The translations under genes were made by a program, and so were the position numbers. The notes beneath the pieces were generated by a model. It was not told the DNA's origin. It saw only the letters and a program-made list of their open reading frames with translations, and did no database searches. Below, one piece after another: positions 29,777 to 38,972 of a DNA stretch of 64,000 nt (positions within the stretch are counted from its first letter, which is position 1; each line of letters starts with the position of its first letter). Source of the stretch: Pelagicoccus sp. SDUM812005 (GTDB lineage: Bacteria; Verrucomicrobiota; Verrucomicrobiia; Opitutales; Opitutaceae); contig NZ_JARXIA010000001.1 in assembly GCF_031127875.1 (NCBI RefSeq), positions 620,001 to 684,000 of the forward strand, given 5' to 3'.

Positions 29777-30370
29777 TCACTCCAGCCCGAGCTTCTTGAG
29801 CTTCGGGGTGATGACGGCGCGGCAGTAGGGGTAGCTCTTGTTGAGCTCGTAGTACTCCTGGTGGTAGTCCTCCGCGACGTAGAAAGTGCTGGCGGGGCTG
29901 ATTTCGGTGACGATCGGTCGGGAAAACTTTCCGGAGGCCATCGCTTTGGCCTTGGAGGCTTCCGCGATGGCTCGTTGCTCTTCGTTTTCGTAGAAAATGG
30001 CGGAGCGGTACTGGGTGCCGACGTCGGCTCCTTGCCGGTTAAGGGTCGTGGGATCGTGGGCTTCCCAGAAGAAGTCGATGAGGGTTTCGAGATTGGTGAG
30101 CTTCGGGTCGAACTTGATTTGTACGACTTCCGCATGCCCGGTGGTGCCGGTGCAGACCGCCTTGTAGGTCGGGTTCTTGACGCTTCCGCCCATGTAGCCG
30201 CTGACGGCGGATTGGACTCCCTCGAGGCGCTGGTAGACGGCCTCGACGCACCAGAAGCAGCCGGCGCCCAGAGTGATGGTTTCAAGTTCCGCGGATTCTG
30301 AAGGATCGTTAGCCATAAGGGAGCTAGATAGAAGGTGGATGCCGAGGGCAAGGGCGAGTCGTTTAATCAT
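29777..30370 (-). CDS. msrA: Peptide methionine-S-sulfoxide reductase, exported form
   Basis: The 197-residue protein has an N-terminal signal-like segment (MIKRLALALGIHLLSSSLMA). The MsrA domain begins with TLGAGCFWCVEAVYQRLEGV, including the catalytic Cys in GCFWC. Further MsrA segments are SGYMGGSVKNPTYKAVCTGT, HAEVVQIKFDP and AEDYHQEYYEL. It repairs the S epimer of methionine sulfoxide, here probably in the periplasm. ATG at 30370 is chosen because it starts the signal peptide. It lies about 100 bases upstream of the sensor kinase on the same strand, but no functional link is evident. Confidence 0.93.
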   Translation of the reverse strand: MIKRLALALGIHLLSSSLMANDPSESAELETITLGAGCFWCVEAVYQRLEGVQSAVSGYMGGSVKNPTYKAVCTGTTGHAEVVQIKFDPKLTNLETLIDFFWEAHDPTTLNRQGADVGTQYRSAIFYENEEQRAIAEASKAKAMASGKFSRPIVTEISPASTFYVAEDYHQEYYELNKSYPYCRAVITPKLKKLGLE

Positions 30371-30533
30371 GGTGGGAAATTGGGGGTCTTGGGCTTTGTT
30401 CAAAGAGCGCGGCTGGGCCCCGTTTATTCCCGTAAAACGATTCCGAGGCGATTTTCATTGCCACAAATTCGCTCTCCGCAAGTCTCAGCGGTTCCCCGCT
30501 TTTAGGCATTAAGAGTATCTAGATTTTAACTAC

Positions 30534-31382
30534 ATGAACTTGCAGAGAATAGCCCTCGACCAAATCGACATCTACTCCGGCACGCAGACGCGCGTGGCGA
30601 CCAACGACGAAGCCGTATCCGGCTACGCGGAGGACATGAAGCAGGGGGCCCAATTTCCGCCGATCGTGCTGTATTTCGACGGGTCCAAGTACTATTTGGC
30701 CGACGGTTTCCATCGCTTCCTGGCGGCCAAGCGTATCGAGGAGCGCGACATCGAGGCGGAGGTTCGCGAAGGCTCTCGTACGGACGCCTTGGTGGCGGCG
30801 CTTGGCGCCAACGCGACCAACGGGCTCTATCGCACCAATGCGGACAAGCGCCACGCCGTCGAAATCGCCCTCGAAGAATGGACCGGCCACTCGAACGCCT
30901 ACCTGGCGGACATTTGCAAGGTTTCCATCGAGCTGGTGCGTCGGGTGCGCAAGGCCATGGGCTTGGACCATCCCGACAAGGTGATCGGCAAGGACGGCAA
31001 GAGCTATCCGACCGGCATCGAGAAGACGGCGCGTCACGGCGGGGAAGAGCGCGAGAAGAACGACGGCAGCTCCGGCGAAGGCGCGGGAGCGGGCGGCGGT
31101 GGCGGCGCTCCCTCGAAGAAAAACGCGAACTATTCCGATACCTCGGGCGGTACCCGCAACGAAATCGAGGAAGAGGCGCGTAGCATGATTCGCAACGGGG
31201 AGATGGATCCGCGCGAGCTCGACACCCTGCCGACGGCGATCCCCAACGACTACGCAGTGGCGGCGATCGGCATTCTCGACCGCATGAAAAAGGACGACCC
31301 GAAGTATCCGGCCGCCATCGAGCGGATCGAGAAATGGGTAATGCAGCGCAAGGCGGAGCTGCTGGTCGGGGCGGAATCCTAG
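30534..31382 (+). CDS. Solitary ParB-like (ParB/sulfiredoxin fold) protein
   Basis: The 282-residue protein begins with a ParB-like nuclease/sulfiredoxin fold (about 1-95): IALDQIDIYSGTQTR, PPIVLYFDGSKYYLADGFHR and HRFLAAKRIEERDIE. The nucleotide motif is DGFHR (57-61), not the GERRxRA box of chromosomal ParB. A helical section (ADKRHAVEIALEEW, LADICKVSIELVRRVRKAMG) resembles a KorB/ParB helix-turn-helix. A glycine-rich linker and a helical C terminus follow. No parA or parS-like repeat is seen nearby. It is more likely a transcription factor or phage/plasmid-type relative than the segregation protein. Confidence 0.75.
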   Translation: MNLQRIALDQIDIYSGTQTRVATNDEAVSGYAEDMKQGAQFPPIVLYFDGSKYYLADGFHRFLAAKRIEERDIEAEVREGSRTDALVAALGANATNGLYRTNADKRHAVEIALEEWTGHSNAYLADICKVSIELVRRVRKAMGLDHPDKVIGKDGKSYPTGIEKTARHGGEEREKNDGSSGEGAGAGGGGGAPSKKNANYSDTSGGTRNEIEEEARSMIRNGEMDPRELDTLPTAIPNDYAVAAIGILDRMKKDDPKYPAAIERIEKWVMQRKAELLVGAES

Positions 31383-31386
31383 CCCT

Positions 31387-31430
31387 TAACGCAAGTTTTT
31401 ATCGGTAGCTGATGCAAAGATCTTGCGTTA
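31387..31430. promoter_or_regulatory. Inverted repeat in the leader of the MerC-like gene
   Basis: TAACGCAAG (31387-31395) is exactly complementary to CTTGCGTTA (31422-31430), with 26 bases between. It lies immediately after the ParB-like gene and 29 bases before the MerC-like start. It may be a weak terminator or a binding site with widely spaced half-sites. Confidence 0.35.
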
Positions 31431-31459
31431 GCACGATTTTCGTTGGATTGGGTTAATCC

Positions 31460-31879
31460 ATGGAAGCGACAATGCAGAGCGTGGATACGAAAAAATGGGA
31501 TGTAATGGGCATCGGCCTGTCGGTGCTTTGCGCGATCCATTGTCTCTCGGTTCCTTTCTTGATGGGGGTGCTGCCGCTGGTCGGTCTCGACTTCGTGGCG
31601 GACCACGAGTTCGAGTGGGTGATGATGAGCATCATTTTTGTGGTCGCTGGCGTGAGCTACTTCAACGGTTACCGGCGCCACGGGAAGAAGGCGATTTTCG
31701 TCTTCCTAGCGATCGGAGTGGTGATCTTTGCAGGCATTCGCCCGCTTTTGGCGGAGGAGTTGCATCCTTTGGCGACCATCGTCGGCGGTGTGGTTTTCGT
31801 GCTTGGGCACTGGAAGAACTGGCACTGGCACAAGCCCACCTGCAAGAAGCCTTGCTGCGCTCACGAGACTCACGGCTAG
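31460..31879 (+). CDS. MerC-like integral membrane protein
   Basis: The 139-residue protein has four predicted membrane segments. The first contains SVLCAIHCLSVPFLMGVLP, the CxxxHC pattern typical of MerC-family transporters, which carry Hg(II) and probably other soft metals. The end (HWKNWHWHKPTCKKPCCAH) is rich in His and Cys and could bind metal. No merR, merA or merP is nearby, so this is likely a general metal-handling relative rather than mercury resistance. An ATG at 31472 has a better Shine-Dalgarno sequence (GGAAG) and may be the true start (MQSVDTKKWDVMG). Confidence 0.8.
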   Translation: MEATMQSVDTKKWDVMGIGLSVLCAIHCLSVPFLMGVLPLVGLDFVADHEFEWVMMSIIFVVAGVSYFNGYRRHGKKAIFVFLAIGVVIFAGIRPLLAEELHPLATIVGGVVFVLGHWKNWHWHKPTCKKPCCAHETHG

Positions 31880-31969
31880 GCGATTTTCGCCGCGCGTGAC
31901 TTTGCGGATATCGGAGCTTGTTGAAGGCTCCGCGGTTCCTTAGTTTAGCCCCCAGAAAAGGCTTATACT

Positions 31970-32542
31970 ATGGATTTAGTACCGCTGGATTATCGGATCG
32001 AAACGGAGCGCTTGACGCTGCGAATGTCTCAGCCGGACGAGACCGACTTTGTCTGGGATGCGACGCGCTATGCCGGCTTCAACGACGGCATGATGTGGAA
32101 CAAGCCCGAGAGCAAGGAGGAGCTGGACGCCTTCGTGGGCAACGTGCCGGAGCGTTGGCGTTCGGGGGACGGCTACTTGTTTACCTTTCGGGACAAGACG
32201 TCGGGCCAGCCGCTGGGCCGCATCGTGATCGAACGGCGCTGCGGCGGTTGGAACGCCGGCTTCTGGACCCACCCCAAGTATCAGGGAGCGGGATACGCTA
32301 GCGAGGCGCTGGCGGCGATTTTAGAGTTCGCCTTCGAGACGCTTGGCCTGAATCAGGTGAGCGCCTGTCACGCGGACTGGAATATAGCCAGCCGCACGGT
32401 GCTGGAGCGCTGCGGATTCCGTTTCAAGGTGCACATCGAAGAGGGCTTCGAAAAGGACGGCGAGTGGATAGCTCAGGATTCGCTGGCGATTACGCGCGAC
32501 CAGTGGTTGGCGAATCGTTGCAGCGAAAAGACGGCGTCCTAG
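31970..32542 (+). CDS. GNAT acetyltransferase, RimJ/RimL type
   Basis: The 190-residue protein has the ribosomal-protein/antibiotic acetyltransferase layout: RIETERLTLRMSQPDETDF at the start, GRIVIERRCGGWNAGFWTHP, then the acetyl-CoA loop QGAGYASEALAAILEFAFE. NIASRTVLERCGFRFK closes the fold. It transfers acetyl to an unknown amine, commonly a protein N terminus. The stop overlaps the stop of the convergent minus-strand gene by 3 bases. Confidence 0.88.
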   Translation: MDLVPLDYRIETERLTLRMSQPDETDFVWDATRYAGFNDGMMWNKPESKEELDAFVGNVPERWRSGDGYLFTFRDKTSGQPLGRIVIERRCGGWNAGFWTHPKYQGAGYASEALAAILEFAFETLGLNQVSACHADWNIASRTVLERCGFRFKVHIEEGFEKDGEWIAQDSLAITRDQWLANRCSEKTAS

Positions 32543-33234
32543 CGTCGATGCTTAGCGAGGATACGATCGATGATCTCGCGAATCTCGCGGGCGATGTCGG
32601 GCGATAGGTTGTCTTCGGGGATGCCGGCTTCGTCCGCGTAGCGTTTGGCCTTGGCGAGGGCGGCGAAGATTTCCTCGTCGGAGATGTTGGAGCGAAACTG
32701 CAGGTCGCGGTATTCCTCGTCGGTACCGCGGTCGAGGATGAAGGGCTCCATCAGCTCCTCGATGGCGGTATCGGGTATCCGCTCTTCGAATACTCCGTAG
32801 ATGAAGCGGCGAATGGTCAGCATGGCCGCGTCCTTTTGCTCGGGCGTGATGGAATTGCGGTCGAGCGGATCGCCTTCGGCCTGGTAGTAGCGCACGATGC
32901 TCATGGCGGGGCTCTGCTCGAGCCCCTCGATGATTTCGATGAGTTCCCTGATGGAGATCTCGCCTTGTTGGAATTGCTCCGTGAGGCGATCGATCTCCGC
33001 CTTGAGGGCGGCTTGCTGCTCTGGCGCCAGTCCTGACCTCTCAATCTCAGCGATGACTTCCTTGCGGATTTCGTCGCTGATAACGGTTTTGCCTGAAGTG
33101 AAGAGCCAATAGGCTCCGCCTGCGAGGAGCAGGGTGAAGATGGCCACGAGGCCAAAGCAGCCGATCAGGACGGGCTTGCCGAAAATGCTCTTCTTGTGAG
33201 GTTCTGCCGAATGGGAACTGAGAGGGGAGGACAT
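32539..33234 (-). CDS. Membrane-anchored protein of unknown function
   Basis: The 231-residue protein has a short cytoplasmic start (MSSPLSSHSAEPHKKSIFGK), one membrane helix (LIGCFGLVAIFTLLLAGGAYW) and a charged helical remainder with likely coiled-coil character (IRKEVIAEIERSG, AALKAEIDRLTEQFQQGE). No known domain is recognised. ATG at 33234 is chosen. It begins 13 bases after the stop of the PhoX-like gene, so the two are probably cotranscribed, which suggests but does not prove a shared envelope role. Confidence 0.75.
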   Translation of the reverse strand: MSSPLSSHSAEPHKKSIFGKPVLIGCFGLVAIFTLLLAGGAYWLFTSGKTVISDEIRKEVIAEIERSGLAPEQQAALKAEIDRLTEQFQQGEISIRELIEIIEGLEQSPAMSIVRYYQAEGDPLDRNSITPEQKDAAMLTIRRFIYGVFEERIPDTAIEELMEPFILDRGTDEEYRDLQFRSNISDEEIFAALAKAKRYADEAGIPEDNLSPDIAREIREIIDRILAKHRR

Positions 33235-33247
33235 GAAGGTTGGATTG

Positions 33248-34633
33248 TTAGGAAGGTATCGTTCTATTCCATGGACCGGTGATCGCAAGCGTTTGCCCGG
33301 GGCGTTTTTGGATATTTACGAAAAGGGTGCTGCCGTCGGGGGAGAAACAGGCGCCGGCCAGCTCGCTCTTGATGGCGACGTGCCCGATCTGGTAGAGCTC
33401 GCCCTGGGGCGTGATACCGACGATAGCACTGGATTCGTTGTCGTCCTCGACGATGACGATGTCTCCCCAAGGGGCTACGGTGAGGTTGTCGCAGGCCTGC
33501 ATGAGCTGGCTGTCGTGCGACTCCACGAAGAGCTCGAGTTCGCCGGGAAGTTCGCTCTCGCGTTCCGTTCCCTCGTAGACGCTGGGGGTGTACTTGAAGA
33601 TTTGGCCGAACTCTTGGGGGCCTCCGTTGGTGCAGGCGAAGTAGATGGATCCGTTTCCGTAGTGCATGCCTTCTCCGCGGGCGAAGCGGGCGGCTCCGGT
33701 GATGAAACCGCGGTGGCGCAGGTCGTCCTTGGGCGCGTCGATGTCTTCCAGGTCGATCCATTTTGTGGATACGGGCGTTCCGATCGGGAATTCCGGCTGA
33801 TTCTCCTTCGGCCAGTTGCGGGTGTCGCAGGAGGCCTTGTCGATAATGGCGAGGGCCTGCAGCTTGCCACCGTTGATCAGTTTGCCCGGTTCGTTGGGAA
33901 TGTAGCGGTAGATGAGGCCGTCTCCGCGGTCTTCCGTCAGGTAGACGATGCCCGACTTGGGATCGACGGCGATGGCTTCGTGGTTGAAGCGGCCCATGCC
34001 CTTGATGGGTACGGGGAGAGCGAGGCCCATTTGTTCGCTGGCTGGCACTTCGAAACAGTAGCCGTGGTCCTTTTCGAAATCGCCTCCGGCGAGAATGTTG
34101 GTCTCCTCGCAGGTGACCCAGCTGCCCCAAGGGGTGGGGCCGCCGGAACAGTTTCGTATGGTGCCGAGCAGGCTGAGGGAGTGTTGCTCGAGCTGCTGGG
34201 TTTTGGTGTTGAAAATAAGGGTAGAGGTGCCGCCGCTGCTATTGCCGGTGTCGTGGGCCGCATCGTAGTGCTTTTCTCGATACAGCTTCAGCAGTTGGGC
34301 GTCGCCCTTGAAGGGACCGTTCTCCGGATTGCCAGGGCCCATTTCGTGGTTGCGCACGAGTATGACGCGGTCGGCGTCGAGGGGGAAGGCGGCCATGCCG
34401 TCGTGGTCTCCGGGGACGAATAGCCCGTCGTCCATGAGCTCGCCGGTTTTGGAGAAGCTCGAGTAGCTGAAGCCTTTGGGAAGCTTGAGCAGCTGGTTGG
34501 GATCTTCGAGCAGCGGGCCGTAGCCGATACCGTTCGAGCGGGAGCAGCCAGCCATGTAGGTTTGCAGTCCGATGAATCCGACCGCGAGCGCGGCGTCCTT
34601 GATGAAGTCTCTACGTGTAGTGTGCGATGACAT
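33248..34633 (-). CDS. PhoX/DUF839-family Tat-exported phosphatase-like protein
   Basis: The 461-residue protein has a Tat signal: HTTRRDFIKDAALAVGFIGL, with a Cys in MAGCSRS that could also be a lipobox. The body matches the PhoX/DUF839 family, beta-propeller enzymes with Ca and Fe that hydrolyse phosphate esters. Segments include DGMAAFPLDADRVILVRNHE, GTIRNCSGGPTPWGSWVTCEE and RFNHEAIAVDPKSGIVYLTED, with the catalytic-site Cys in SWVTCEE. Several DUF839 members are not shown to be phosphatases, so substrate is uncertain. TatC is encoded at 39185-40018. ATG at 34633 places the twin arginines at residues 6-7. Confidence 0.85.
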   Translation of the reverse strand: MSSHTTRRDFIKDAALAVGFIGLQTYMAGCSRSNGIGYGPLLEDPNQLLKLPKGFSYSSFSKTGELMDDGLFVPGDHDGMAAFPLDADRVILVRNHEMGPGNPENGPFKGDAQLLKLYREKHYDAAHDTGNSSGGTSTLIFNTKTQQLEQHSLSLLGTIRNCSGGPTPWGSWVTCEETNILAGGDFEKDHGYCFEVPASEQMGLALPVPIKGMGRFNHEAIAVDPKSGIVYLTEDRGDGLIYRYIPNEPGKLINGGKLQALAIIDKASCDTRNWPKENQPEFPIGTPVSTKWIDLEDIDAPKDDLRHRGFITGAARFARGEGMHYGNGSIYFACTNGGPQEFGQIFKYTPSVYEGTERESELPGELELFVESHDSQLMQACDNLTVAPWGDIVIVEDDNESSAIVGITPQGELYQIGHVAIKSELAGACFSPDGSTLFVNIQKRPGQTLAITGPWNRTIPS

Positions 34634-34699
34634 GGGGCGTATGTAGGGAGAGGCGCGATCGGAGTCGATTTTTGTTCGGCTACGTTTTGGAGACAATTG

Positions 34700-35980
34700 T
34701 TAAGGCTTCAAAACGAATGGTTCGATGACTCCGGAAAGGGCGGGCGGGAAGATGCCTTCGATGTGAACGCCGTCGTCTTCGGTCCGTTGCTCGCGAATGC
34801 CGCCGCTGCTGTGGAGCTTGGAAATCACGTCGTAGCGCTCGTGGGGAATCAGGAGCTGGGTGGACTTGTACTTGGCGTTGAGGTGGTGGGCGATGGCGGC
34901 CTTCAGCTCGGGTACGCCTTCGCCAGTGCTGGCGCTGAGGTAGAGGGCGTCCTTGTGGGTGAAGAGGAAGCGTTCGCGGTCGCTCTGTTCCTCGAGGGCG
35001 TCGATCTTGTTGAAGACGACGAGCATGGGGTTCTTGTCGGCTTCGATTTCCTTGAGGACTTCCATGGTGGTCTCGAAGTGCTTTTCGGCGTCGGGGTTGG
35101 TGACGTCGACCACGTGTATCAGCAAATCGGCTACGACCGCTTCTTCCAGGGTCGCCTTGAAGGCTTCGACCAATCGGTGAGGCAGGCGGCGAACGAATCC
35201 GACAGTGTCGGTGACGAGAACGTGTTGGCTGTTGTCGAGCTCGAGGCGGCGGGTAGTGGGGTCGAGGGTGGCGAAGAGCTTGTCCTCGGCCAGCACGTCG
35301 GAGTCGGTGAGGGTATTGAGCAGGGACGACTTGCCGGCGTTGGTGTAGCCCACTATGGCGACGGTGGGAACGGGCTTGCGCAGGCGTTTCGCTCGCTGGA
35401 CGTGGCGGTGTTGGATGACTTCCTTGAGCTCCTTCTTGGTGACGGCGATGCGGTCGCGTACCATACGGGAGTCGGCTTCGAGCTGGGTTTCACCTTGGCC
35501 GCGAGCTCCGGTGCCGCCGCCTCGCTGGCGCGAGAGGTGGGTCCAGGCCCGGCGCAGGCGAGGGAGCGAGTACTCCATGCGGGCGAGGGCGACTTGGAGG
35601 GCGGCTTCCTTGGTGTGGGCTCGTTCGGAGAAGATATCGATGATGATCTCCTGGCGGTCGATGACGGTGATCTTGGATTCCGCTTCCCAGTTGCGTTGCT
35701 GGGCGGGGGTGAGCTCGTCGTCGAAGATGATGACGTCGGCTTCGAGTTCCTTGGCGTGGGCGATGAGCTCCTGTACCTTGCCGGTGCCGAGCAGGAAGGC
35801 GGGGTGGGCTTTGCGCAGCTTGACGACGACGCGGTCGACGGTGGGGATGTCGAGATTGGCGGTGAGCTCCTGCAGTTCGTCGAGGAGGCGTTCCGCATCC
35901 TCGCTGGACATCTTGGAGTCTTGGATGCCCACGAGCAGGGCGCGTTGGACTTTCTTTCTGTTATCTTCGAGATCGAACAT
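34700..35980 (-). CDS. hflX: HflX-type ribosome-rescuing GTPase
   Basis: The 426-residue protein has the HflX N-terminal domain with its glycine-rich linker (LSRQRGGGTGARGQGETQLE). The G domain has G1 GYTNAGKSS starting at about 211, G3 DTVGFVRRLPHRLVEAFKAT and G4 FNKIDALE. HflX splits stalled 70S ribosomes. ATG at 35980 (MFDLEDNRKKVQRALLVG) is the usual start. It lies downstream of the REP-like repeat and ppdK terminator, so it has its own promoter, probably within 35981-36020. Confidence 0.95.
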   Translation of the reverse strand: MFDLEDNRKKVQRALLVGIQDSKMSSEDAERLLDELQELTANLDIPTVDRVVVKLRKAHPAFLLGTGKVQELIAHAKELEADVIIFDDELTPAQQRNWEAESKITVIDRQEIIIDIFSERAHTKEAALQVALARMEYSLPRLRRAWTHLSRQRGGGTGARGQGETQLEADSRMVRDRIAVTKKELKEVIQHRHVQRAKRLRKPVPTVAIVGYTNAGKSSLLNTLTDSDVLAEDKLFATLDPTTRRLELDNSQHVLVTDTVGFVRRLPHRLVEAFKATLEEAVVADLLIHVVDVTNPDAEKHFETTMEVLKEIEADKNPMLVVFNKIDALEEQSDRERFLFTHKDALYLSASTGEGVPELKAAIAHHLNAKYKSTQLLIPHERYDVISKLHSSGGIREQRTEDDGVHIEGIFPPALSGVIEPFVLKP

Positions 35981-36020
35981 TCTGTCTGGGTTCCGGGTCG
36001 CGGGTGTTGGGTCCCGGGAG

Positions 36021-36078
36021 GTAGGAGCGAGCTTGCTCGCGATTTTGCATGGATTTTCGCGAGCAAGCTCGCTCCTAC
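36021..36078. repeat. REP-like inverted pair, family 2
   Basis: Two 22-bp copies in perfect inverted orientation lie at 36021-36042 (beginning GTAGGAGCGAGCTTGCTCGC) and 36057-36078, with a 14-base spacer. Degenerate relatives appear near 4895-4913, 20136-20152 and 22856-22875. The consensus strikingly resembles REP elements known from Pseudomonas. The pair sits between ppdK and hflX. A REP-associated tyrosine transposase gene is not in the window. Confidence 0.8.
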
Positions 36079-36091
36079 AAGGAAAATGAAA

Positions 36092-36122
36092 AGCCCTGCC
36101 TCCGAGTGTCGGAAGCAGGGCT
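36092..36122 (-). terminator. Terminator of ppdK
   Basis: AGCCCTGC (36092-36099) pairs with GCAGGGCT (36115-36122) around an inner TCCGA/TCGGA helix. On the minus strand TTTCATTTTCC follows. It lies about 30 bases past the ppdK stop. Confidence 0.85.
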
Positions 36123-36152
36123 GTGTAATTAGTTATTTGATACGATAATCAC

Positions 36153-38972
36153 TTACTTGGCGCGCTTCGCTTCAATCGCTGCTTGCGCGGCGGCGAGGCG
36201 AGCTACTGGTACGCGGAATGGCGAGCAGGATACGTAAGTGAGGCCCGCGTTGTGGCAGAACTTGACGGAGGCTGGATCGCCGCCGTGTTCGCCACAGATA
36301 CCGAGCTTCATGCCGGGACGAGTCTTGCGTCCCTTTTCGATCGCAGTCTCGACGAGCTGGCCAACGCCAGTTTGGTCGATCGATGCGAAGGGGTTGGCCT
36401 TGAGGATCTCGACTTCCTGGTACTTGCCGAGGAAGGAACCGGTGTCGTCGCGAGACATGCCGAGGCAGGTCTGGGTGAGGTCGTTGGTTCCGAAGGAGAA
36501 GAACTCCGCGGTTTCGGCGATCTCGTCAGCGGTGAGGGCGCCGCGTGGCACTTCGATCATGGTTCCAACGGTGTAGTCGAGCTTTACGCCCTTCTTCTCT
36601 TGGACTTCCTTGGCGACGCGGTGAACGATCTCAACCTGGATATCGAGCTCCTTCTTGAAGCCGACGAGCGGGATCATGACCTCTGGACGAGCCTTGATGC
36701 CCTTCTTCTCAACCTGGGCGGCTGCTTCGAAGATGGCGCGAGCCTGCATCTCTGCGATTTCTGGGTAGCTGATCGCGAGGCGGCAGCCACGGAAACCGAG
36801 CATCGGGTTGAATTCGTGGAGGTCGGCAACGCGCTGCATGATCTTCTCGACCTTGATGCCGAGGGTGCGAGCGAGGTCCATCTGCTGCTCCTTGGTGTGA
36901 GGAAGGAACTCGTGCAGTGGTGGGTCCAGGAGACGGATCGTCGCTGGGAGTCCCTTGAGGGCGCGGAAGATGCCCGCGAAGTCCTTGCGCTGGTAGGGAA
37001 GGAGCTTCTTGAGAGCCTTCTGGCGACCTTCGAGGGAGTCGGCGAGGATCATTTCGCGCATGGCGTCGATACGGTCGCCTTCGAAGAACATGTGCTCGGT
37101 ACGGGTGAGGCCGATGCCTTCCGCGCCGAACGCGATGGCGTTCTTAGTCTGCTCTGGTGTGTCGGCGTTGGTACGAACCTGAAGCTTGGTAGCCTTGGCG
37201 CACCACTTCATGAGCTGGACGTAGTCCTGGAACTTCTGGGTCTTTTGGGCAGCCTTCTTGCCGTTGATCAATCCGTCGATGATTTCGGATGGAGCAGCCT
37301 TGATTTCGCCTGCGTAGACTTCGCCGGTGGTTCCGTCGATGGAGAGGTAGTCGCCTTCCTTGAAGACGTTCTTGCCAACGGTGAGGGTCTTCTTGTCGTA
37401 GTCGATCTGGAGATCGGCGGCGCCGCAAACGCAGACCTTGCCCATCTGGCGGGCAACTAGGGCCGCGTGGGAGGAAACGCCACCGCGAGCGGTGAGGATG
37501 CCTTCCGCCGCGATCATGCCGCGCAGGTCTTCAGGGGAGGTTTCAACGCGAGTGAGCAGAACCTTTTCGCCGCGAGCTTCCGCGTCGACGGCGCGCTCGG
37601 CGTTGAAGTAGATCTTGCCGGAAGCGGCGCCGGGACCTGCGGGGAGGCCAGTGGCGAGTACCTTTGCCTTCTTGACTTCGTTGAGGTCGAAGATGGGGGC
37701 GAGGAGTTGGTCGAGCTGGTCGGCTGGGTTGCGGAGGACCGCAGTTTCCCAGTTGATGAGACGCTCCTTGACCATGTCGATGGAGAACTTGAGAGCGGCG
37801 GCGGCGGTGCGCTTGCCGTTACGTGTCTGCAGCATGTAGAGCTTGCCTTCCTGGATGGTGAACTCGACGTCCTGTACATCCTTGAAGTGCTTCTCGAGCT
37901 TCTTGCGAACCTTGAGGAGCTCGGCGTAGGACTTTGGCATGACGTCCTTGAGCTTGATAACAGGCTCTGGTGTACGAACGCCAGCTACCACGTCTTCGCC
38001 CTGGGCGTTGACGAGGAACTCGCCGTAGAATTCGTTTTCGCCGTTGGCTGGGTTACGCGTGAAGGCAACGCCGGAGCCGGAAGTTTCGCCAGTGTTGCCG
38101 AATACCATGGCCTGGACGTTGACGGCTGTACCCCACTCGGCGGGGATGCCGTACTTCTGGCGGTAGACGATAGCGCGGTCGTTCATCCAAGAACCGAATA
38201 CGGCGCCGGCAGCTCCGCGGAGCTGGTCCCAAGGATCGTTCGGGAAGCCCTTGCCGGTGCGGTCCTTGACGAGCTGCTTGAAGCGCTTGACGAGTTCCTG
38301 CTGGTCTTCGGCGGTGAGGGAGGAGTCGATGACGTCCTTGCCGTACTTCTCGTGCTTGAAGCTGTGGATAACGGCTTCGAAAGGCTCGACGTCTTCGTCC
38401 GGTCCGGCTTGTACGCCGAGAACGACGTCTCCGTACATCTGGATGAAGCGGCGGTAGCAGTCCCAAGCGAAGCGTGGGTTGTCGGTGGCCTTGGTGAGGG
38501 CTTCGACGGACTCGTCGTTGAGGCCGAGGTTGAGGATTGTATCCATCATTCCTGGCATGGAGTCGCGAGCGCCGGAACGAACCGCTACGAGAAGAGGCAT
38601 TCCGTCGGTGGCGCCGAACTTGGTGCCCATCTGCTTTTCCATCTTGGCGATGGCGTCTTCCATCTCAGCCTGGAGGGATGCGGGGTAGGTGCGCTCGTTG
38701 GCGTAGTAGTAGGTGCAGACTTCCGTAGTGATGGTGAAGCCTGGAGGAACTGGGAGGCCGATGTTGGCCATCTCGGCGAGGTTCGCACCCTTGCCGCCGA
38801 GCAGGTTTCTCATAGTAGCGTCGCCGTCAGTCTGTTGACCGAAGGAGTAAACGTACTTTACGTTCTTCTTTGCCGCTGCTTTGCGAGGAGCTTTCTTAGC
38901 TGCCTTTTTAGCGGGCTTACGTGCAGCCTTCTTGGCCGCTGTTGCGCGTTTCGCTGTGGTTTTGGATGCCAT
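36153..38972 (-). CDS. ppdK: Pyruvate, phosphate dikinase with lysine/alanine-rich N-terminal tail
   Basis: PPDK interconverts pyruvate, ATP and Pi with PEP, AMP and PPi. The 939 residues hold the nucleotide-binding domain ([39 protein letters not shown]), the phospho-histidine domain with His502 in [15 protein letters not shown], and the PEP/pyruvate barrel ([30 protein letters not shown]). Ahead of the fold, residues 1-37 are a histone H1-like tail rich in Lys and Ala ([18 protein letters not shown]), absent from typical PPDK of about 880 residues. No in-frame ATG lies at the end of the tail, so it appears to be translated. The role of the tail is unknown. Confidence 0.96.
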   Translation of the reverse strand: MASKTTAKRATAAKKAARKPAKKAAKKAPRKAAAKKNVKYVYSFGQQTDGDATMRNLLGGKGANLAEMANIGLPVPPGFTITTEVCTYYYANERTYPASLQAEMEDAIAKMEKQMGTKFGATDGMPLLVAVRSGARDSMPGMMDTILNLGLNDESVEALTKATDNPRFAWDCYRRFIQMYGDVVLGVQAGPDEDVEPFEAVIHSFKHEKYGKDVIDSSLTAEDQQELVKRFKQLVKDRTGKGFPNDPWDQLRGAAGAVFGSWMNDRAIVYRQKYGIPAEWGTAVNVQAMVFGNTGETSGSGVAFTRNPANGENEFYGEFLVNAQGEDVVAGVRTPEPVIKLKDVMPKSYAELLKVRKKLEKHFKDVQDVEFTIQEGKLYMLQTRNGKRTAAAALKFSIDMVKERLINWETAVLRNPADQLDQLLAPIFDLNEVKKAKVLATGLPAGPGAASGKIYFNAERAVDAEARGEKVLLTRVETSPEDLRGMIAAEGILTARGGVSSHAALVARQMGKVCVCGAADLQIDYDKKTLTVGKNVFKEGDYLSIDGTTGEVYAGEIKAAPSEIIDGLINGKKAAQKTQKFQDYVQLMKWCAKATKLQVRTNADTPEQTKNAIAFGAEGIGLTRTEHMFFEGDRIDAMREMILADSLEGRQKALKKLLPYQRKDFAGIFRALKGLPATIRLLDPPLHEFLPHTKEQQMDLARTLGIKVEKIMQRVADLHEFNPMLGFRGCRLAISYPEIAEMQARAIFEAAAQVEKKGIKARPEVMIPLVGFKKELDIQVEIVHRVAKEVQEKKGVKLDYTVGTMIEVPRGALTADEIAETAEFFSFGTNDLTQTCLGMSRDDTGSFLGKYQEVEILKANPFASIDQTGVGQLVETAIEKGRKTRPGMKLGICGEHGGDPASVKFCHNAGLTYVSCSPFRVPVARLAAAQAAIEAKRAK

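Noticed and set aside
31460-31879. Mercury-resistance operon
   Set aside because: Only a MerC-like membrane protein is present, with no merR, merA, merP or merT nearby.
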